Assembly: GCA_031366005.1 (NCBI GenBank)
Contig: JANLZB010000061.1
Span: 1 to 38,018, forward strand
Direction of reading: 5' to 3'
DNA: 38,018 nt
Origin: JANLUX01 sp031366005
GTDB lineage: Bacteria > Bacteroidota > Bacteroidia > AKYH767-A > OLB10
The stretch's first letter is position 1; the number at the start of each line of letters is the position of its first letter. The notes beneath the pieces were generated by a model. The model was not told the origin of the DNA. It did no database searches and worked only from the letters and a program-made list of their open reading frames with translations. Positions 14,769 to 23,361 of the stretch are shown here, one piece after another. Position numbers and translations under genes: made by a program.

Positions 14769-15827
14769 ATGACATACTTGATACGAAATAAATTTTTTCA
14801 ACTTACCCTTTTGTTTTTTTCTATTGCATTATTCTCCCAATGCAAATCCTCTAAAAAAGAAGAGCAAAAAAATGTTGGCCAGGGAAAACAAATCATGACC
14901 GTTAGCGGAATTGTGTTACAAGCACGAAAACTGGATAACATAGTGCGAACCACCGGAACATTGCGCGCTTTTGATGAAGTGGAGTTACATGCAGAAACAT
15001 CAGGGAGAATTACAAAAATTTATTTTATAGAAGGCAGTCACGTTAACAAAGGAGATTTACTTGTAAAAATTAATGATGAAGACCTGAGAGCACAATTTAA
15101 TAAAATTGAATTGCAGATAAAACTAAATGAAGCACAGGTAAATCGTCAAAATGAATTACTCAAAATAAGCGCTACAAGTCAGCAGGAATTCGACATAGCA
15201 GAAAATCAACTAAATTCACTAAGAGCGGACAAAGAAGCACTAAATGCTGCAATTAAGAAAACAGAAATACATGCACCGTTCAATGGAGTAATTGGTTTGC
15301 GGTATGTGAGTGAAGGAAGTTATGTTTCTCCCGCATCGCAAATAGCTTCGATACAAAATATAAATCCGGTAAAGATTGATTTTTCAATTCCTGAAAAATA
15401 TTCAGCTGTAGTAAATAAAAATGATGTGGTTAATTTTTACATCGAAGAAACGGAGCAGCAGTTTACAGGAAGAGTGTATGCAATAGAACCGAAAATTGAT
15501 TTGTCAACACGGAGTTTACAAGTGCGCGCTTTGTGCGATAACAAAACAGAAAAAATTATTCCCGGTTCATTTGCAAGAATAGAATTGAGTTTGAAAGAAA
15601 TAAATAATGCTTTGATGGTGCCTACACAGGCAATAATTCCAGTTCTGAAAGGACAGACTGTTTTTGTTGCGAGAGATGGAATGGCAGAATCAGTGCCTGT
15701 AAAAACCGGATTAAGAACTGAAAGCGAAGTTCAGGTTACTGAGGGTTTACAGACAGGAGATACAGTCATCACTACTGGAATGAATTCTTTGAAGCCAAAA
15801 ACATTAGTAAGTGTAGATGTTAAGTAG
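14769..15827 (+). CDS. RND efflux periplasmic adaptor (membrane fusion lipoprotein)
   Basis: This 352-residue adaptor has a lipoprotein signal with lipobox LFSQC (Cys25). The order of domains is typical of HlyD/AcrA-type proteins. A first half-lipoyl strand is followed by GRITKIYFIEGSHVNKGDLLVKI (two adjoining pieces), a short helical hairpin with NRQNELLKISATSQQEF, the second lipoyl half AIKKTEIHAPFNGVIGLR, a beta-barrel (INPVKIDFSIPE) and a membrane-proximal domain with AMVPTQAI-like sequence. It links the inner-membrane pump to the outer-membrane channel encoded downstream. The stop TAG at 15825-15827 touches the left flank of an inserted four-helix-bundle cassette that separates it from the pump gene. 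Confidence 0.93.
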   Translation: MTYLIRNKFFQLTLLFFSIALFSQCKSSKKEEQKNVGQGKQIMTVSGIVLQARKLDNIVRTTGTLRAFDEVELHAETSGRITKIYFIEGSHVNKGDLLVKINDEDLRAQFNKIELQIKLNEAQVNRQNELLKISATSQQEFDIAENQLNSLRADKEALNAAIKKTEIHAPFNGVIGLRYVSEGSYVSPASQIASIQNINPVKIDFSIPEKYSAVVNKNDVVNFYIEETEQQFTGRVYAIEPKIDLSTRSLQVRALCDNKTEKIIPGSFARIELSLKEINNALMVPTQAIIPVLKGQTVFVARDGMAESVPVKTGLRTESEVQVTEGLQTGDTVITTGMNSLKPKTLVSVDVK

Positions 15828-15830
15828 AAA

Positions 15831-15852
15831 GTAGATAGTAGTATGTAGATAG
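15831..15852. repeat. Left inverted flank of the first four-helix-bundle cassette
   Basis: A GTAGATAGTAGTA-type repetitive purine-rich segment. Its complement appears, with a few mismatches, at 16231-16254 after the gene. Together they bracket a ~424-bp cassette. Confidence 0.55.
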
Positions 15853-15854
15853 GG

Positions 15855-16211
15855 ATGGAAAAGGCGCAACGATTTGAAGATTTAATTGTTTGGCAAAGGG
15901 CACATAAATTTGTTTTAGAAGTTTATCATATAACAAAAGTATTTCCTTCAAATGAAATTTATGGATTGACATCTCAATTACGCAGAGCTGCAATTTCAGT
16001 TCCTGCAAATATTGCAGAAGGGTTTAAGCGTGCTGGCACTAATGACAAAATAAGGTTTTATAATATTGCAGAAGCCTCATTAGAAGAATCGAAATATTTA
16101 TTAATCCTTTCACATGATTTGAAATATGGAGATACTCAACCTATAAGATCGCAAACAGAAGAAATAAGTAAACTGTTAAATGGTCTTATAAAATCTATCA
16201 GGAAAATTTAA
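15855..16211 (+). CDS. Four-helix-bundle protein (23S rRNA intervening-sequence type)
   Basis: This 118-residue protein belongs to the four-helix-bundle / 23S rRNA IVP family. FEDLIVWQRAHKFVLEVY opens helix 1, LTSQLRRAAISVPANIAEGF spans helix 2, and FYNIAEASLEESKYLLIL helix 3. The family forms homopentamers; its cellular role is unclear, although members occur within rRNA intervening sequences. It sits between the adaptor and the pump of an RND operon, where such genes have no known function, and is bracketed by inverted repeats. A second family member is found in the suf operon (25470-25883), so the cassette is probably mobile. It keeps the operon direction. Confidence 0.88.
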   Translation: MEKAQRFEDLIVWQRAHKFVLEVYHITKVFPSNEIYGLTSQLRRAAISVPANIAEGFKRAGTNDKIRFYNIAEASLEESKYLLILSHDLKYGDTQPIRSQTEEISKLLNGLIKSIRKI

Positions 16212-16230
16212 TGGATACGGGATTTCTTTC

Positions 16231-16254
16231 TACTTTCTACTTACTACTATCTAC
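16231..16254. repeat. Right inverted flank of the first four-helix-bundle cassette
   Basis: A pyrimidine-rich segment complementary to 15831-15852 over about 20 of 23 positions, including a continuous 13-base match. It ends ten bases before the pump ATG. Confidence 0.55.
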
Positions 16255-16263
16255 TCAAAATAA

Positions 16264-19200
16264 ATGAGTCTTTCATCTGTCAGCATTAAACGTCCAGTAT
16301 TAGCAATAGTAATGTCGCTGACGATAATGCTGTTTGGAATTATCGGATTTAAGTTTTTGGGAATTCGTGAATATCCTTCCATTGATCCACCAATTATTAC
16401 AGTGCGCACCAGTTACACGGGTGCGAATGCAGAAGTTATCGAATCGCAAATTACAGAGCCTCTTGAAAAAGCAATTAATGGCATTGCAGATATCAGAACT
16501 ATTTCTTCAGCAAGCAATCTAGGCTCCAGTAATATTACCGTTGAATTTAATCTCAATGCTGACCTGGAAGCTTCTGCTAATGATGTGCGTGATAAAGTTT
16601 CACAGGCATTGCGACAGTTACCCCAGGATATTGATGCACCACCGGTAGTAACAAAATCAGATGCCAACTCAGATGCAATTCTCTCACTTACTATTCAGAG
16701 TGATACAAAAAACCAATTGGAGGTAAGTGATTATGCAGAGAACGTAATAGGAGAACGCTTGCAGACTATTCCTGGCGTGAGTACAGTGCAAATCTGGGGA
16801 CAGAAAAGATATGCAATGCGTATCTGGATGGATCCTGCAAAGCTTGCTGCGTACCAGCTTACTCCGTTGGATATTAAAAATGCACTCGATCGCGAAAATG
16901 TAGAATTGCCTTCTGGTAAAATAGCAGGCAACATGACCGAACTGTCTGTAAAAACATCTGGTAAATTAAAAACTGCTGAAGAGTTTAATGATCTGCTGAT
17001 CCGCTCTGATGGCGAAAACAATATCCGCCTTCGTGATGTAGGTTTTGCAAACCTCGGTCCTGAAAACGAAGAAACTATTTTAAAACAATCCGGTGTGCCC
17101 ATGGTTGCAGTTGCATTAGTTCCTCAACCGGGTTCCAATTATATCGAGATTGCAGATGAGTTTTATAAAAGAGTTGAGCAGATTAAAAAAGAAATTCCTG
17201 CTGATTATAAGCTGGGAATTGCACTTGACAATACACGCTTTGTAAAGCGATCAGTTAAAGAAGTGGAAGAAACCTTACTGATTGCCATCATACTTGTAAT
17301 TCTCATCATCTATTTATTTTTCCGTGACTGGGTTATTGCAATTCGTCCATTAATTGATATTCCTGTTTCGTTGATTGGTGCATTTTTTATAATGTATCTC
17401 GCTGGCTTTTCGATAAACATACTCACACTGCTGGCAATCGTTCTTGCTACCGGGCTTGTGGTGGATGATGGAATTGTTGTTACAGAAAATATTTATAAAA
17501 AAGTGGAAGCAGGAATGAGTCCGCGTGAAGCTGCGTTTAAAGGATCGCAGGAAATATTTTTTGCTGTTGTTTCAACTTCAATAACGCTTGCAGCGGTTTT
17601 TCTACCAATCATTTTCATGGAAGGATTTGTAGGCAGATTGTTTCGTGAATTTGGAATTGTGATTGCGGGTTCAGTGTTGATCTCCGCTTTTGTTTCATTA
17701 TCACTTACTCCAATGTTGAATGCAAAGCTGTTACGTAAAAAAGATAAACATACCTGGTTTTACGAGAAGACAGAACCATTTTTTGTCTGGTTAAATAATT
17801 CCTACGAAAATGCGCTCAATCGTTTTATGCATAAACGCTGGATTGCATTTGTCATTATTTTATTTTCATTTGGACTAATTTACTGGGTTGGTGCAACATT
17901 ACAGGAAGAGCTTGCTCCGTTAGATGACAGAAATTTTTTACGTATGTCAATAACAGCGCCCGAAGGAGCTTCCTATGAATACACCAATAATTTCATGGAT
18001 AAGATTGTTCAGTTTGTGAATGATTCAGTTCCTGAAAAATCTGTTTTACTTACAGTCACAGCTCCCGGCTTCACAGGTTCCGGAGCGGTAAATACGGCTT
18101 TTGCACGTGTGGTTTTAAAGGATGCTCCTACAAGAAAAAGATCTCAACAGGAAATAGCTGATTACCTCACAGCCAACGTAAGTCGTTTTCCCGAAGCCAA
18201 AGTTTTTGTTTTGCAGGAACAAACCATATCTGCAGGTGGTGGTGGTGGAAGAATTGGTTTTCCTGTTCAGTTTGTAGTGCAGGCTCCTAATTTTGAAAAG
18301 CTCCGTGATCGTATTCCAAAGTTCATGGAAGAGGTTGGAAAAAATCCTGTGTTCCAGGGATCAGATGTCAATCTTAAATTTAACAAGCCCGAGTTGGTGG
18401 TGACGATCAATCGTGAGAAAGCAAAATCGTTGGGCGTATCGGTAATGGATATTGCGCAGTCAATGCAGCTTGCCTTTAGCGGTCAGCGTTTTTCTTATTT
18501 TGAAATGAATGGAAAACAATACCAGGTAATCGGGCAGTTTGATCGCGCCAATCGTGATGAACCACTTGATCTTAAATCTATTTATGTACGAAACAATAAA
18601 AGCCAGTTAATTCAATTAGATAACGTTGTGGAAGTACAGGAACAAAGCAGTCCGCCTCAGCTGTATCACTTCAATCGCTATATGTCCGCTACGGTATCTG
18701 CAGGATTAGCACCCGGCAAAACAATTGGAGATGGAATTAAAGAAATGGAAAAAATTGCTGATAAAGTTTTGGATAAAAGCTTCAGCACTGCCTTGAGCGG
18801 CCCATCACGCGATTATGCAGAAAGTTCGTCAAACGTATTATTTGCTTTAGGGCTCGCATTGTTGTTAATCTACCTTGTTCTTGCAGCACAATTCGAAAGT
18901 TTCATTGATCCGTTTACCATTATGCTCACCGTTCCTCTTGCAATGGCGGGAGCATTAATTTCATTGTGGATGTTTGATCAGACATTAAATATTTTTTCAC
19001 AAATCGGAATTATTATGCTTATAGGTTTAGTAACAAAGAATGGAATATTGATTGTGGAGTTTGCCAACCAGCAAAGAGAAATGGGATTGCAAAAATCAGA
19101 AGCTGTTAGCAAAGCTGCTGTTGCCCGCTTTCGTCCCATATTAATGACCAGCCTTGCAACCATGTTAGGAGCCTTACCCATTGCATTGGCGTTGGGAGCA

Positions 19201-19335
19201 GGATCAAAAAGCCGCGTATCGATGGGTATTGTTGTAATTGGTGGTTTATTATTTTCATTGATACTTACTTTGTTTGTGATACCAGCGATGTACACATTTT
19301 TATCGCGTAAAAACTATGTTAAAATAGAAGAGTGA
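16264..19335 (+). CDS. RND efflux transporter permease subunit
   Basis: This 1023-residue inner-membrane proton antiporter is of the AcrB/MexB type. It starts SVSIKRPVLAIVMSLTIMLFG (first membrane helix split by its usual basic turn), with two large periplasmic loops and twelve expected membrane helices. The proton-relay segment GLVVDDGIVVTENIY in helix 4 has the paired aspartates. LAAQFESFIDPFTIM and GLVTKNGILIVEFANQ are family signatures of the second half. A glycine run SAGGGGGRIGFPVQFV lies in the second periplasmic loop. Length is full. It sits after the four-helix-bundle insertion and its stop overlaps the TolC start (TGATG). Substrates cannot be told from sequence. Confidence 0.95.
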   Translation: MSLSSVSIKRPVLAIVMSLTIMLFGIIGFKFLGIREYPSIDPPIITVRTSYTGANAEVIESQITEPLEKAINGIADIRTISSASNLGSSNITVEFNLNADLEASANDVRDKVSQALRQLPQDIDAPPVVTKSDANSDAILSLTIQSDTKNQLEVSDYAENVIGERLQTIPGVSTVQIWGQKRYAMRIWMDPAKLAAYQLTPLDIKNALDRENVELPSGKIAGNMTELSVKTSGKLKTAEEFNDLLIRSDGENNIRLRDVGFANLGPENEETILKQSGVPMVAVALVPQPGSNYIEIADEFYKRVEQIKKEIPADYKLGIALDNTRFVKRSVKEVEETLLIAIILVILIIYLFFRDWVIAIRPLIDIPVSLIGAFFIMYLAGFSINILTLLAIVLATGLVVDDGIVVTENIYKKVEAGMSPREAAFKGSQEIFFAVVSTSITLAAVFLPIIFMEGFVGRLFREFGIVIAGSVLISAFVSLSLTPMLNAKLLRKKDKHTWFYEKTEPFFVWLNNSYENALNRFMHKRWIAFVIILFSFGLIYWVGATLQEELAPLDDRNFLRMSITAPEGASYEYTNNFMDKIVQFVNDSVPEKSVLLTVTAPGFTGSGAVNTAFARVVLKDAPTRKRSQQEIADYLTANVSRFPEAKVFVLQEQTISAGGGGGRIGFPVQFVVQAPNFEKLRDRIPKFMEEVGKNPVFQGSDVNLKFNKPELVVTINREKAKSLGVSVMDIAQSMQLAFSGQRFSYFEMNGKQYQVIGQFDRANRDEPLDLKSIYVRNNKSQLIQLDNVVEVQEQSSPPQLYHFNRYMSATVSAGLAPGKTIGDGIKEMEKIADKVLDKSFSTALSGPSRDYAESSSNVLFALGLALLLIYLVLAAQFESFIDPFTIMLTVPLAMAGALISLWMFDQTLNIFSQIGIIMLIGLVTKNGILIVEFANQQREMGLQKSEAVSKAAVARFRPILMTSLATMLGALPIALALGAGSKSRVSMGIVVIGGLLFSLILTLFVIPAMYTFLSRKNYVKIEE

Positions 19336-20636
19336 TGAAAAGAGTTTTTCTACTGATTGTATTTATTGTTTGTTTTCAATTCGCCTTTGCACAGGAAAAA
19401 TTATCTCTTCAGCAAGCTATTGAAATAGGATTGAAGAACAACTACTCCATCATAATTGCAAAGAATGATTTTGAAATTTCAAAGAATAATTTTTCTTTAG
19501 GAAATACAGGCATGCTTCCCAGGTTAGATTTGAGTCTTTCACAAAACAACAGTGTGAATGATACGAAACAGAAATATTCCAGCGGAAGCGAAGTAAACAG
19601 AACAGGTGCAACTTCCAGTTCGCTTAATGCAAATGCAGGATTGGGCTGGACAGTTTTTGATGGCTTTAGAATGTTTGCAACTTACAATCGTTTGAAAGTA
19701 TTGGAAGAAATGGGAGAACTGAATGCAAGGCTTACAATTGAGAATACAGTATCTAATATTATTACTGGTTATTTTGATGTGATCAGACAGAAAGCATTGT
19801 TGGTTGTAATTGATTCTTCAATGAATATTTCCAATGTAAAACTCAACATTGCAAAAACAAAATTTGAAATCGGTTCTTCTTCAAAGGTTGAATACCTTCA
19901 GGCGCAGGTTGATAAAAATGCTGATTTATCTTCTTATAAAAAACAACAAATGGCAATTGAAAACGCAAAGGTTAACTTAAACCGTTTGTTAGCACGTGAT
20001 GTTTCTTTGGATTTTGATGTGAGTGATAGCATTGAAATAAATTACAATGCTGCTTATGATAATATTAAATCTAAAATCATGAGTGAAAACACTTCCATTT
20101 TACTTGCCGAAAAAAATACAAATATTTACAATTATTATATTAAAGAATGGCGTAGTCAACGATTTCCAAAACTGGATCTGAATGCAGGATATAACTATAC
20201 GAAATCAAATTCGCAAGCCAGTTTTATTTTAGAAAACCAAACCAATGGATTTAATTATGGTTTTACTGTTACTTATAATTTGTTTAACGGATTTAACCTT
20301 AACCGGAATATCAGGAATGCCAAACTCGATTTTGAAAACAGTAAAATAAATTTTGAAAGTGTGAAAACAGAAATCAATGCTCAACTTCTTATAGCCTTCC
20401 GCAATTTTCAAAACAATCTTGAACTTTTAAAATTAGAAGAAGAGAACAGTCAGCTTGCAAAAGAAAATGTTGACCTGTCCTTGGCCCGGTATCGTTCAGG
20501 TATTATCAACGAATTATTATTGAAAGAAGCGCAACAATCTTTTAATGAGGCGCAAAATCGTTTAGTGATTGCACGTTATGACACCAAGATTGCTGAAACG
20601 AATTTGAAAAAACTCACAGGAGAACTGATGAAATAA
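19335..20636 (+). CDS. TolC-family outer membrane efflux protein
   Basis: This 433-residue protein has a cleavable signal peptide (KRVFLLIVFIVCFQFAFAQ, cut near residue 20), followed by LSLQQAIEIGLKNNYSI, the usual opening of TolC repeats. Two long coiled, Asn/Gln/Lys-rich repeats follow, with NAGLGWTVFDGFRMFATYNRL and FNYGFTVTYNLFNGFNLNRN as the paired beta-strand segments (each broken here for length). The ATG at 19335 shares its A with the pump stop TGA (19333-19335), so the two are translationally coupled. A GTG one codon earlier is less likely. It provides the outer-membrane channel of the tripartite pump. Confidence 0.92.
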   Translation: MKRVFLLIVFIVCFQFAFAQEKLSLQQAIEIGLKNNYSIIIAKNDFEISKNNFSLGNTGMLPRLDLSLSQNNSVNDTKQKYSSGSEVNRTGATSSSLNANAGLGWTVFDGFRMFATYNRLKVLEEMGELNARLTIENTVSNIITGYFDVIRQKALLVVIDSSMNISNVKLNIAKTKFEIGSSSKVEYLQAQVDKNADLSSYKKQQMAIENAKVNLNRLLARDVSLDFDVSDSIEINYNAAYDNIKSKIMSENTSILLAEKNTNIYNYYIKEWRSQRFPKLDLNAGYNYTKSNSQASFILENQTNGFNYGFTVTYNLFNGFNLNRNIRNAKLDFENSKINFESVKTEINAQLLIAFRNFQNNLELLKLEEENSQLAKENVDLSLARYRSGIINELLLKEAQQSFNEAQNRLVIARYDTKIAETNLKKLTGELMK

Positions 20637-20665
20637 AATTTGTTGTAATAGTTGATAATATAAAA

Positions 20666-20980
20666 CTACCACATACCTAATTCCAGTCTTGCTTCTTCAC
20701 TCATCATTTCTTTATCCCATGGAGGATCAAAAGTGATCTCCACCTTTGCACTGTTTACATCAGGAATTTCTTTGATTTTTTTTTCAACTTCTACAGGTAA
20801 AGTTTCTGCAACAGGACAAGCTGGAGATGTTAAAGTCATTCGCACCAACACATCATTGCCCTCATCCACTTTTATTTCATAGATCAATCCAAGTTCCCAT
20901 ATATTAACAGGAATTTCAGGATCGTAGCAGGTTTTAATTACGTCCTTTATTCTTTCTTCCAATGATTTTACTTCTTCCAT
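20666..20980 (-). CDS. DUF59/MIP18-family iron-sulfur assembly protein
   Basis: This 104-residue protein has the DUF59 signatures DPEIPVNIWELGLIYEI and TLTSPACPVAETLP, with the conserved Cys, and ends with DPPWDKEMMSEEARLELGM. Such SufT/PaaD-like proteins act late in Fe-S cluster assembly. It is the last gene of the minus-strand suf operon, 26 bases after sufE, and converges with tolC 29 bases away. Its function in cluster maturation is well supported by context; the precise step is not. Confidence 0.9.
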   Translation of the reverse strand: MEEVKSLEERIKDVIKTCYDPEIPVNIWELGLIYEIKVDEGNDVLVRMTLTSPACPVAETLPVEVEKKIKEIPDVNSAKVEITFDPPWDKEMMSEEARLELGMW

Positions 20981-21006
20981 TTCTTTGCGCCTCTGTGTCT
21001 CTGCGT

Positions 21007-21426
21007 TTAAGAATTCTGATATGCTAGAGCGTACAACTTCATTTGTTTGATCATCTGTGATAAACCATTCGCTCTTGTAACTGCGATATGCTGACGTAAT
21101 CCAATATCATTAATAAATTTCAAATTAGTTTTAACAATGTCATCTGGATTTTGTCCGGATAATACACGAATCAACAAAGCAATTTCTCCTTTCACAAAAG
21201 TGGAATCACTGTCTGCTTCAAAATAAATGTTGCCATTTTTTTCATAGCTATTTAACCACACGCTGCTTTGGCAACCTTTGATTTTATTTTCTTCGATTTT
21301 AAATTTTTCAGCAAGTGCAGGTAATTTTTGCCCAAGCTCAATGATGTACTGATACTTTTCAGTCCATTCATCAAAAATTTCAAATTCATCTGTAATTTCT
21401 TTTTCTATTGCAGTGATCGTCTTCAT
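21007..21426 (-). CDS. sufE: Cysteine desulfuration protein SufE
   Basis: This 139-residue protein accepts persulfide sulfur from SufS on the conserved Cys52 in the motif KGCQSSVW and hands it to the SufBCD scaffold. The EFEIFDEWTEKYQYIIELG N-terminal helix and the late GLRQHIAVTRANGL segment are typical. The ATG at 21424-21426 was chosen; a TTG five codons upstream gives an extension absent from the family. It lies 39 bases after sufS and 26 before the DUF59 gene. Confidence 0.93.
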   Translation of the reverse strand: MKTITAIEKEITDEFEIFDEWTEKYQYIIELGQKLPALAEKFKIEENKIKGCQSSVWLNSYEKNGNIYFEADSDSTFVKGEIALLIRVLSGQNPDDIVKTNLKFINDIGLRQHIAVTRANGLSQMIKQMKLYALAYQNS

Positions 21427-21465
21427 AAAATTATACTGCAAAGTTAATCATGGAGCATAAACGGA

Positions 21466-22752
21466 TTATCTCAAAAGTTTTATGGCTTGTTTCACACCCT
21501 CAATCATCGCATCAATTTCTTCTTTCGTATTGTAAAACAAAAACGAAGCACGGATAGTTCCGGAAATATTAAAACGTTTCATCACAGGTTCAGTACAATG
21601 ATGACCGGTACGAACAGCAATACCAAGAGTATCGAGATACATTCCTGCATCTAATGCATTCACCCCTTCAATGATGAAAGAAACAATACTTGCTTTTTCT
21701 TTTGCTGTGCCGATGAGTTTTATTCCGTCAATTTTTTTTAATTCATCCGTTGCATATTGCATCAGTTCATGCTCATATTCAAAAATTTTTTTTCGATCTA
21801 ATGATTGAATGTAATCGAATGCAGTTCCGAATGCAATTACATCAGCAATGTTTGGAGTACCTGCTTCAAACTTAAATGGCACTTCGTTATAAGTTGTTTT
21901 TTCAAAACTTACCGAATAAATCATTTCTCCTCCACCCTGGTAAGGAGGCATTGCTTCAAGCAAATCTAATTTTCCAAACAAACATCCCACACCTGTTGGT
22001 CCAAACATTTTATGCCCGCTGAATGCAAAAAAATCACAATCCAAATCCTGAACATCAACCGGAAAATGTACTGCAGATTGCGCTCCATCCAGCATTACAG
22101 GAATATAAACCTCACCCCGACCCTCTCCCAAGGAGAGGGACTGCTTGCGTACGATTTGAATAATTTTTTTAACAGGATTAATGGTTCCAAGCGAATTTGA
22201 GATGTGAACAACAGAAATAAATTTCGTTTTGGGAGAAAGCAATTTTTCAAATTCATCTATGAGTAATTCACCTTCATCATTCATAGGAATTACTTTCAAC
22301 GTTGCATTTTTTTCTTCGCACAACATTTGCCATGGCACAATATTGCTGTGATGTTCCATTGCAGAAATGATTATTTCATCACCGGCAGAAATATTTTTTC
22401 TTCCGTAAGATGACGCAACAAGATTTATTGACTCTGTTGTTCCCCGTGTAAAAATTATTTCTCTTTCTGTTTTTGCATTGATAAATTTCTGCGCTTTTAT
22501 ACGCACATCATCAAAAGCCTGCGAAGCTTTTTGTGATAAATAATGAACACCTCGGTGAATGTTTGCGTTGTATTCAGAATAATATTTGGTCAATGCATCA
22601 ATAACAACTTGTGGCTTTTGCGAAGTGGCTGCATTGTCAAAATAAATTAAAGGTTTGTTATAAGCTTTTTGAGAAAGGATGGGGAAATCTTTTCGTAATC
22701 TTTCAATATAATTATCTACCAGGTTAGCTATTGAGATATTCTTTGTAATCAT
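21466..22752 (-). CDS. sufS: Cysteine desulfurase SufS with a repeat-encoded insertion
   Basis: This 428-residue PLP enzyme takes sulfur from cysteine for Fe-S assembly. Visible are the N-terminal YFDNAATSQKP, the PLP lysine in AFSGHKMFGPTGVG and the catalytic Cys in VRTGHHCTEP. It is longer than the usual ~405-410 residues. Part of the excess is residues ~205-215, SLSLGEGRGEV, encoded by a GC-rich palindrome (22110-22140) inserted just before the conserved VMLDGAQSAVH strand. The reading frame is kept, and all active-site residues are present, so the enzyme is probably active with an extra surface loop. It follows the VapB/VapC-like pair with a three-base gap and is part of the suf operon. 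Confidence 0.93.
   Translation of the reverse strand: MITKNISIANLVDNYIERLRKDFPILSQKAYNKPLIYFDNAATSQKPQVVIDALTKYYSEYNANIHRGVHYLSQKASQAFDDVRIKAQKFINAKTEREIIFTRGTTESINLVASSYGRKNISAGDEIIISAMEHHSNIVPWQMLCEEKNATLKVIPMNDEGELLIDEFEKLLSPKTKFISVVHISNSLGTINPVKKIIQIVRKQSLSLGEGRGEVYIPVMLDGAQSAVHFPVDVQDLDCDFFAFSGHKMFGPTGVGCLFGKLDLLEAMPPYQGGGEMIYSVSFEKTTYNEVPFKFEAGTPNIADVIAFGTAFDYIQSLDRKKIFEYEHELMQYATDELKKIDGIKLIGTAKEKASIVSFIIEGVNALDAGMYLDTLGIAVRTGHHCTEPVMKRFNISGTIRASFLFYNTKEEIDAMIEGVKQAIKLLR
22110..22140. repeat. In-frame palindromic repeat inside sufS
   Basis: CCTCACCCCGACCC then CTCTCC-CAA-GGAGAGGG: arms 22121-22128 and 22132-22139 are perfect complements. It is markedly GC-rich against its surroundings and resembles the repeat at 33736-33774 in purD. 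On the sufS strand it is read as SLSLGEGRGEV. Confidence 0.8.
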
Positions 22753-22755
22753 GGC

Positions 22756-23136
22756 TTAAAAAAGTTTTACAGGGTATTGATTAACTAATTTATCATCCGA
22801 TATTAATGTATAGTCCTCAGCAATTGCCTGGGCAACAATCAATCTGTCGAATGGATCGCGATGAAAAAAAAGTAATTCTCTTAGTTTTTGCAAATGTGAA
22901 AATTCAATGTCAAGTAAAATGAATTTATTTAAAATGATAAAATCTTCTAATTCCTTTAAGGATTTTTTTAATTCTAATTTACCTGAAGAACTTTTAATAA
23001 TAATTTCCCATAAGCTGGCTTTGCTTAAAAAAATTGTATTGTCAAGATTCCTGATTTCAGAGGCGATTGATGGTGAAATGTTTGTGTTTTCTTCAATATA
23101 CCAAAGAAAAATATGAGTATCAATTAAATACTTCAT
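22756..23136 (-). CDS. PIN-domain toxin (VapC-like)
   Basis: This 126-residue PIN-domain protein, probably a ribonuclease toxin, starts KYLIDTHIFLWYI with the first acidic residue Asp6. It has KASLWEIIIKSSSGKL and the HRDPFDRLIVAQAIAE motif, followed by LISDDKL with further acidic residues. This is the pattern of VapC toxins of the type paired with DUF2281 antitoxins. Its first base overlaps the last base of the preceding antitoxin gene, as usual for toxin-antitoxin pairs. It lies inside the suf operon between sufD and sufS, where it should be transcribed with the Fe-S genes. Confidence 0.88.
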   Translation of the reverse strand: MKYLIDTHIFLWYIEENTNISPSIASEIRNLDNTIFLSKASLWEIIIKSSSGKLELKKSLKELEDFIILNKFILLDIEFSHLQKLRELLFFHRDPFDRLIVAQAIAEDYTLISDDKLVNQYPVKLF

Positions 23137-23357
23137 TACATATATTCCTTGAAATCATCAAGTGGTTTGTTAAATTCTTCAGCAGCTGGAATAGGTCCAA
23201 AAAAACCCTTACCACATCCCGGTTGGCGAATTAAATTTTGATCAGGCTTTTCTTTCCTTTCAATCTTCTCCCAAAGTTTATCTGCGAAATCCAGCAGCTG
23301 TTTTTTATATTCTTCAGGATACAAATTAAACTTAGATATAAATTCTGATGCAGTCAT
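23136..23357 (-). CDS. VapB-like (DUF2281) antitoxin
   Basis: This 73-residue acidic protein has an N-terminal helix EEYKKQLLDFADKLWEKI and a C-terminal toxin-binding tail, GCGKGFFGPIPAAEEFNKPLDD then FKEYM. That tail (PGCGKGxFG...F..PLDDFKEYM) is typical of DUF2281 antitoxins paired with PIN toxins. It overlaps the toxin start by one base and follows sufD after four bases. No separate promoter is evident. Confidence 0.85.
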   Translation of the reverse strand: MTASEFISKFNLYPEEYKKQLLDFADKLWEKIERKEKPDQNLIRQPGCGKGFFGPIPAAEEFNKPLDDFKEYM

Positions 23358-23361
23358 AATT

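Noticed and set aside
15820..16008. Minus-strand frame over the first four-helix-bundle gene
   Set aside because: It is a shadow of the plus-strand gene with no recognisable domain.
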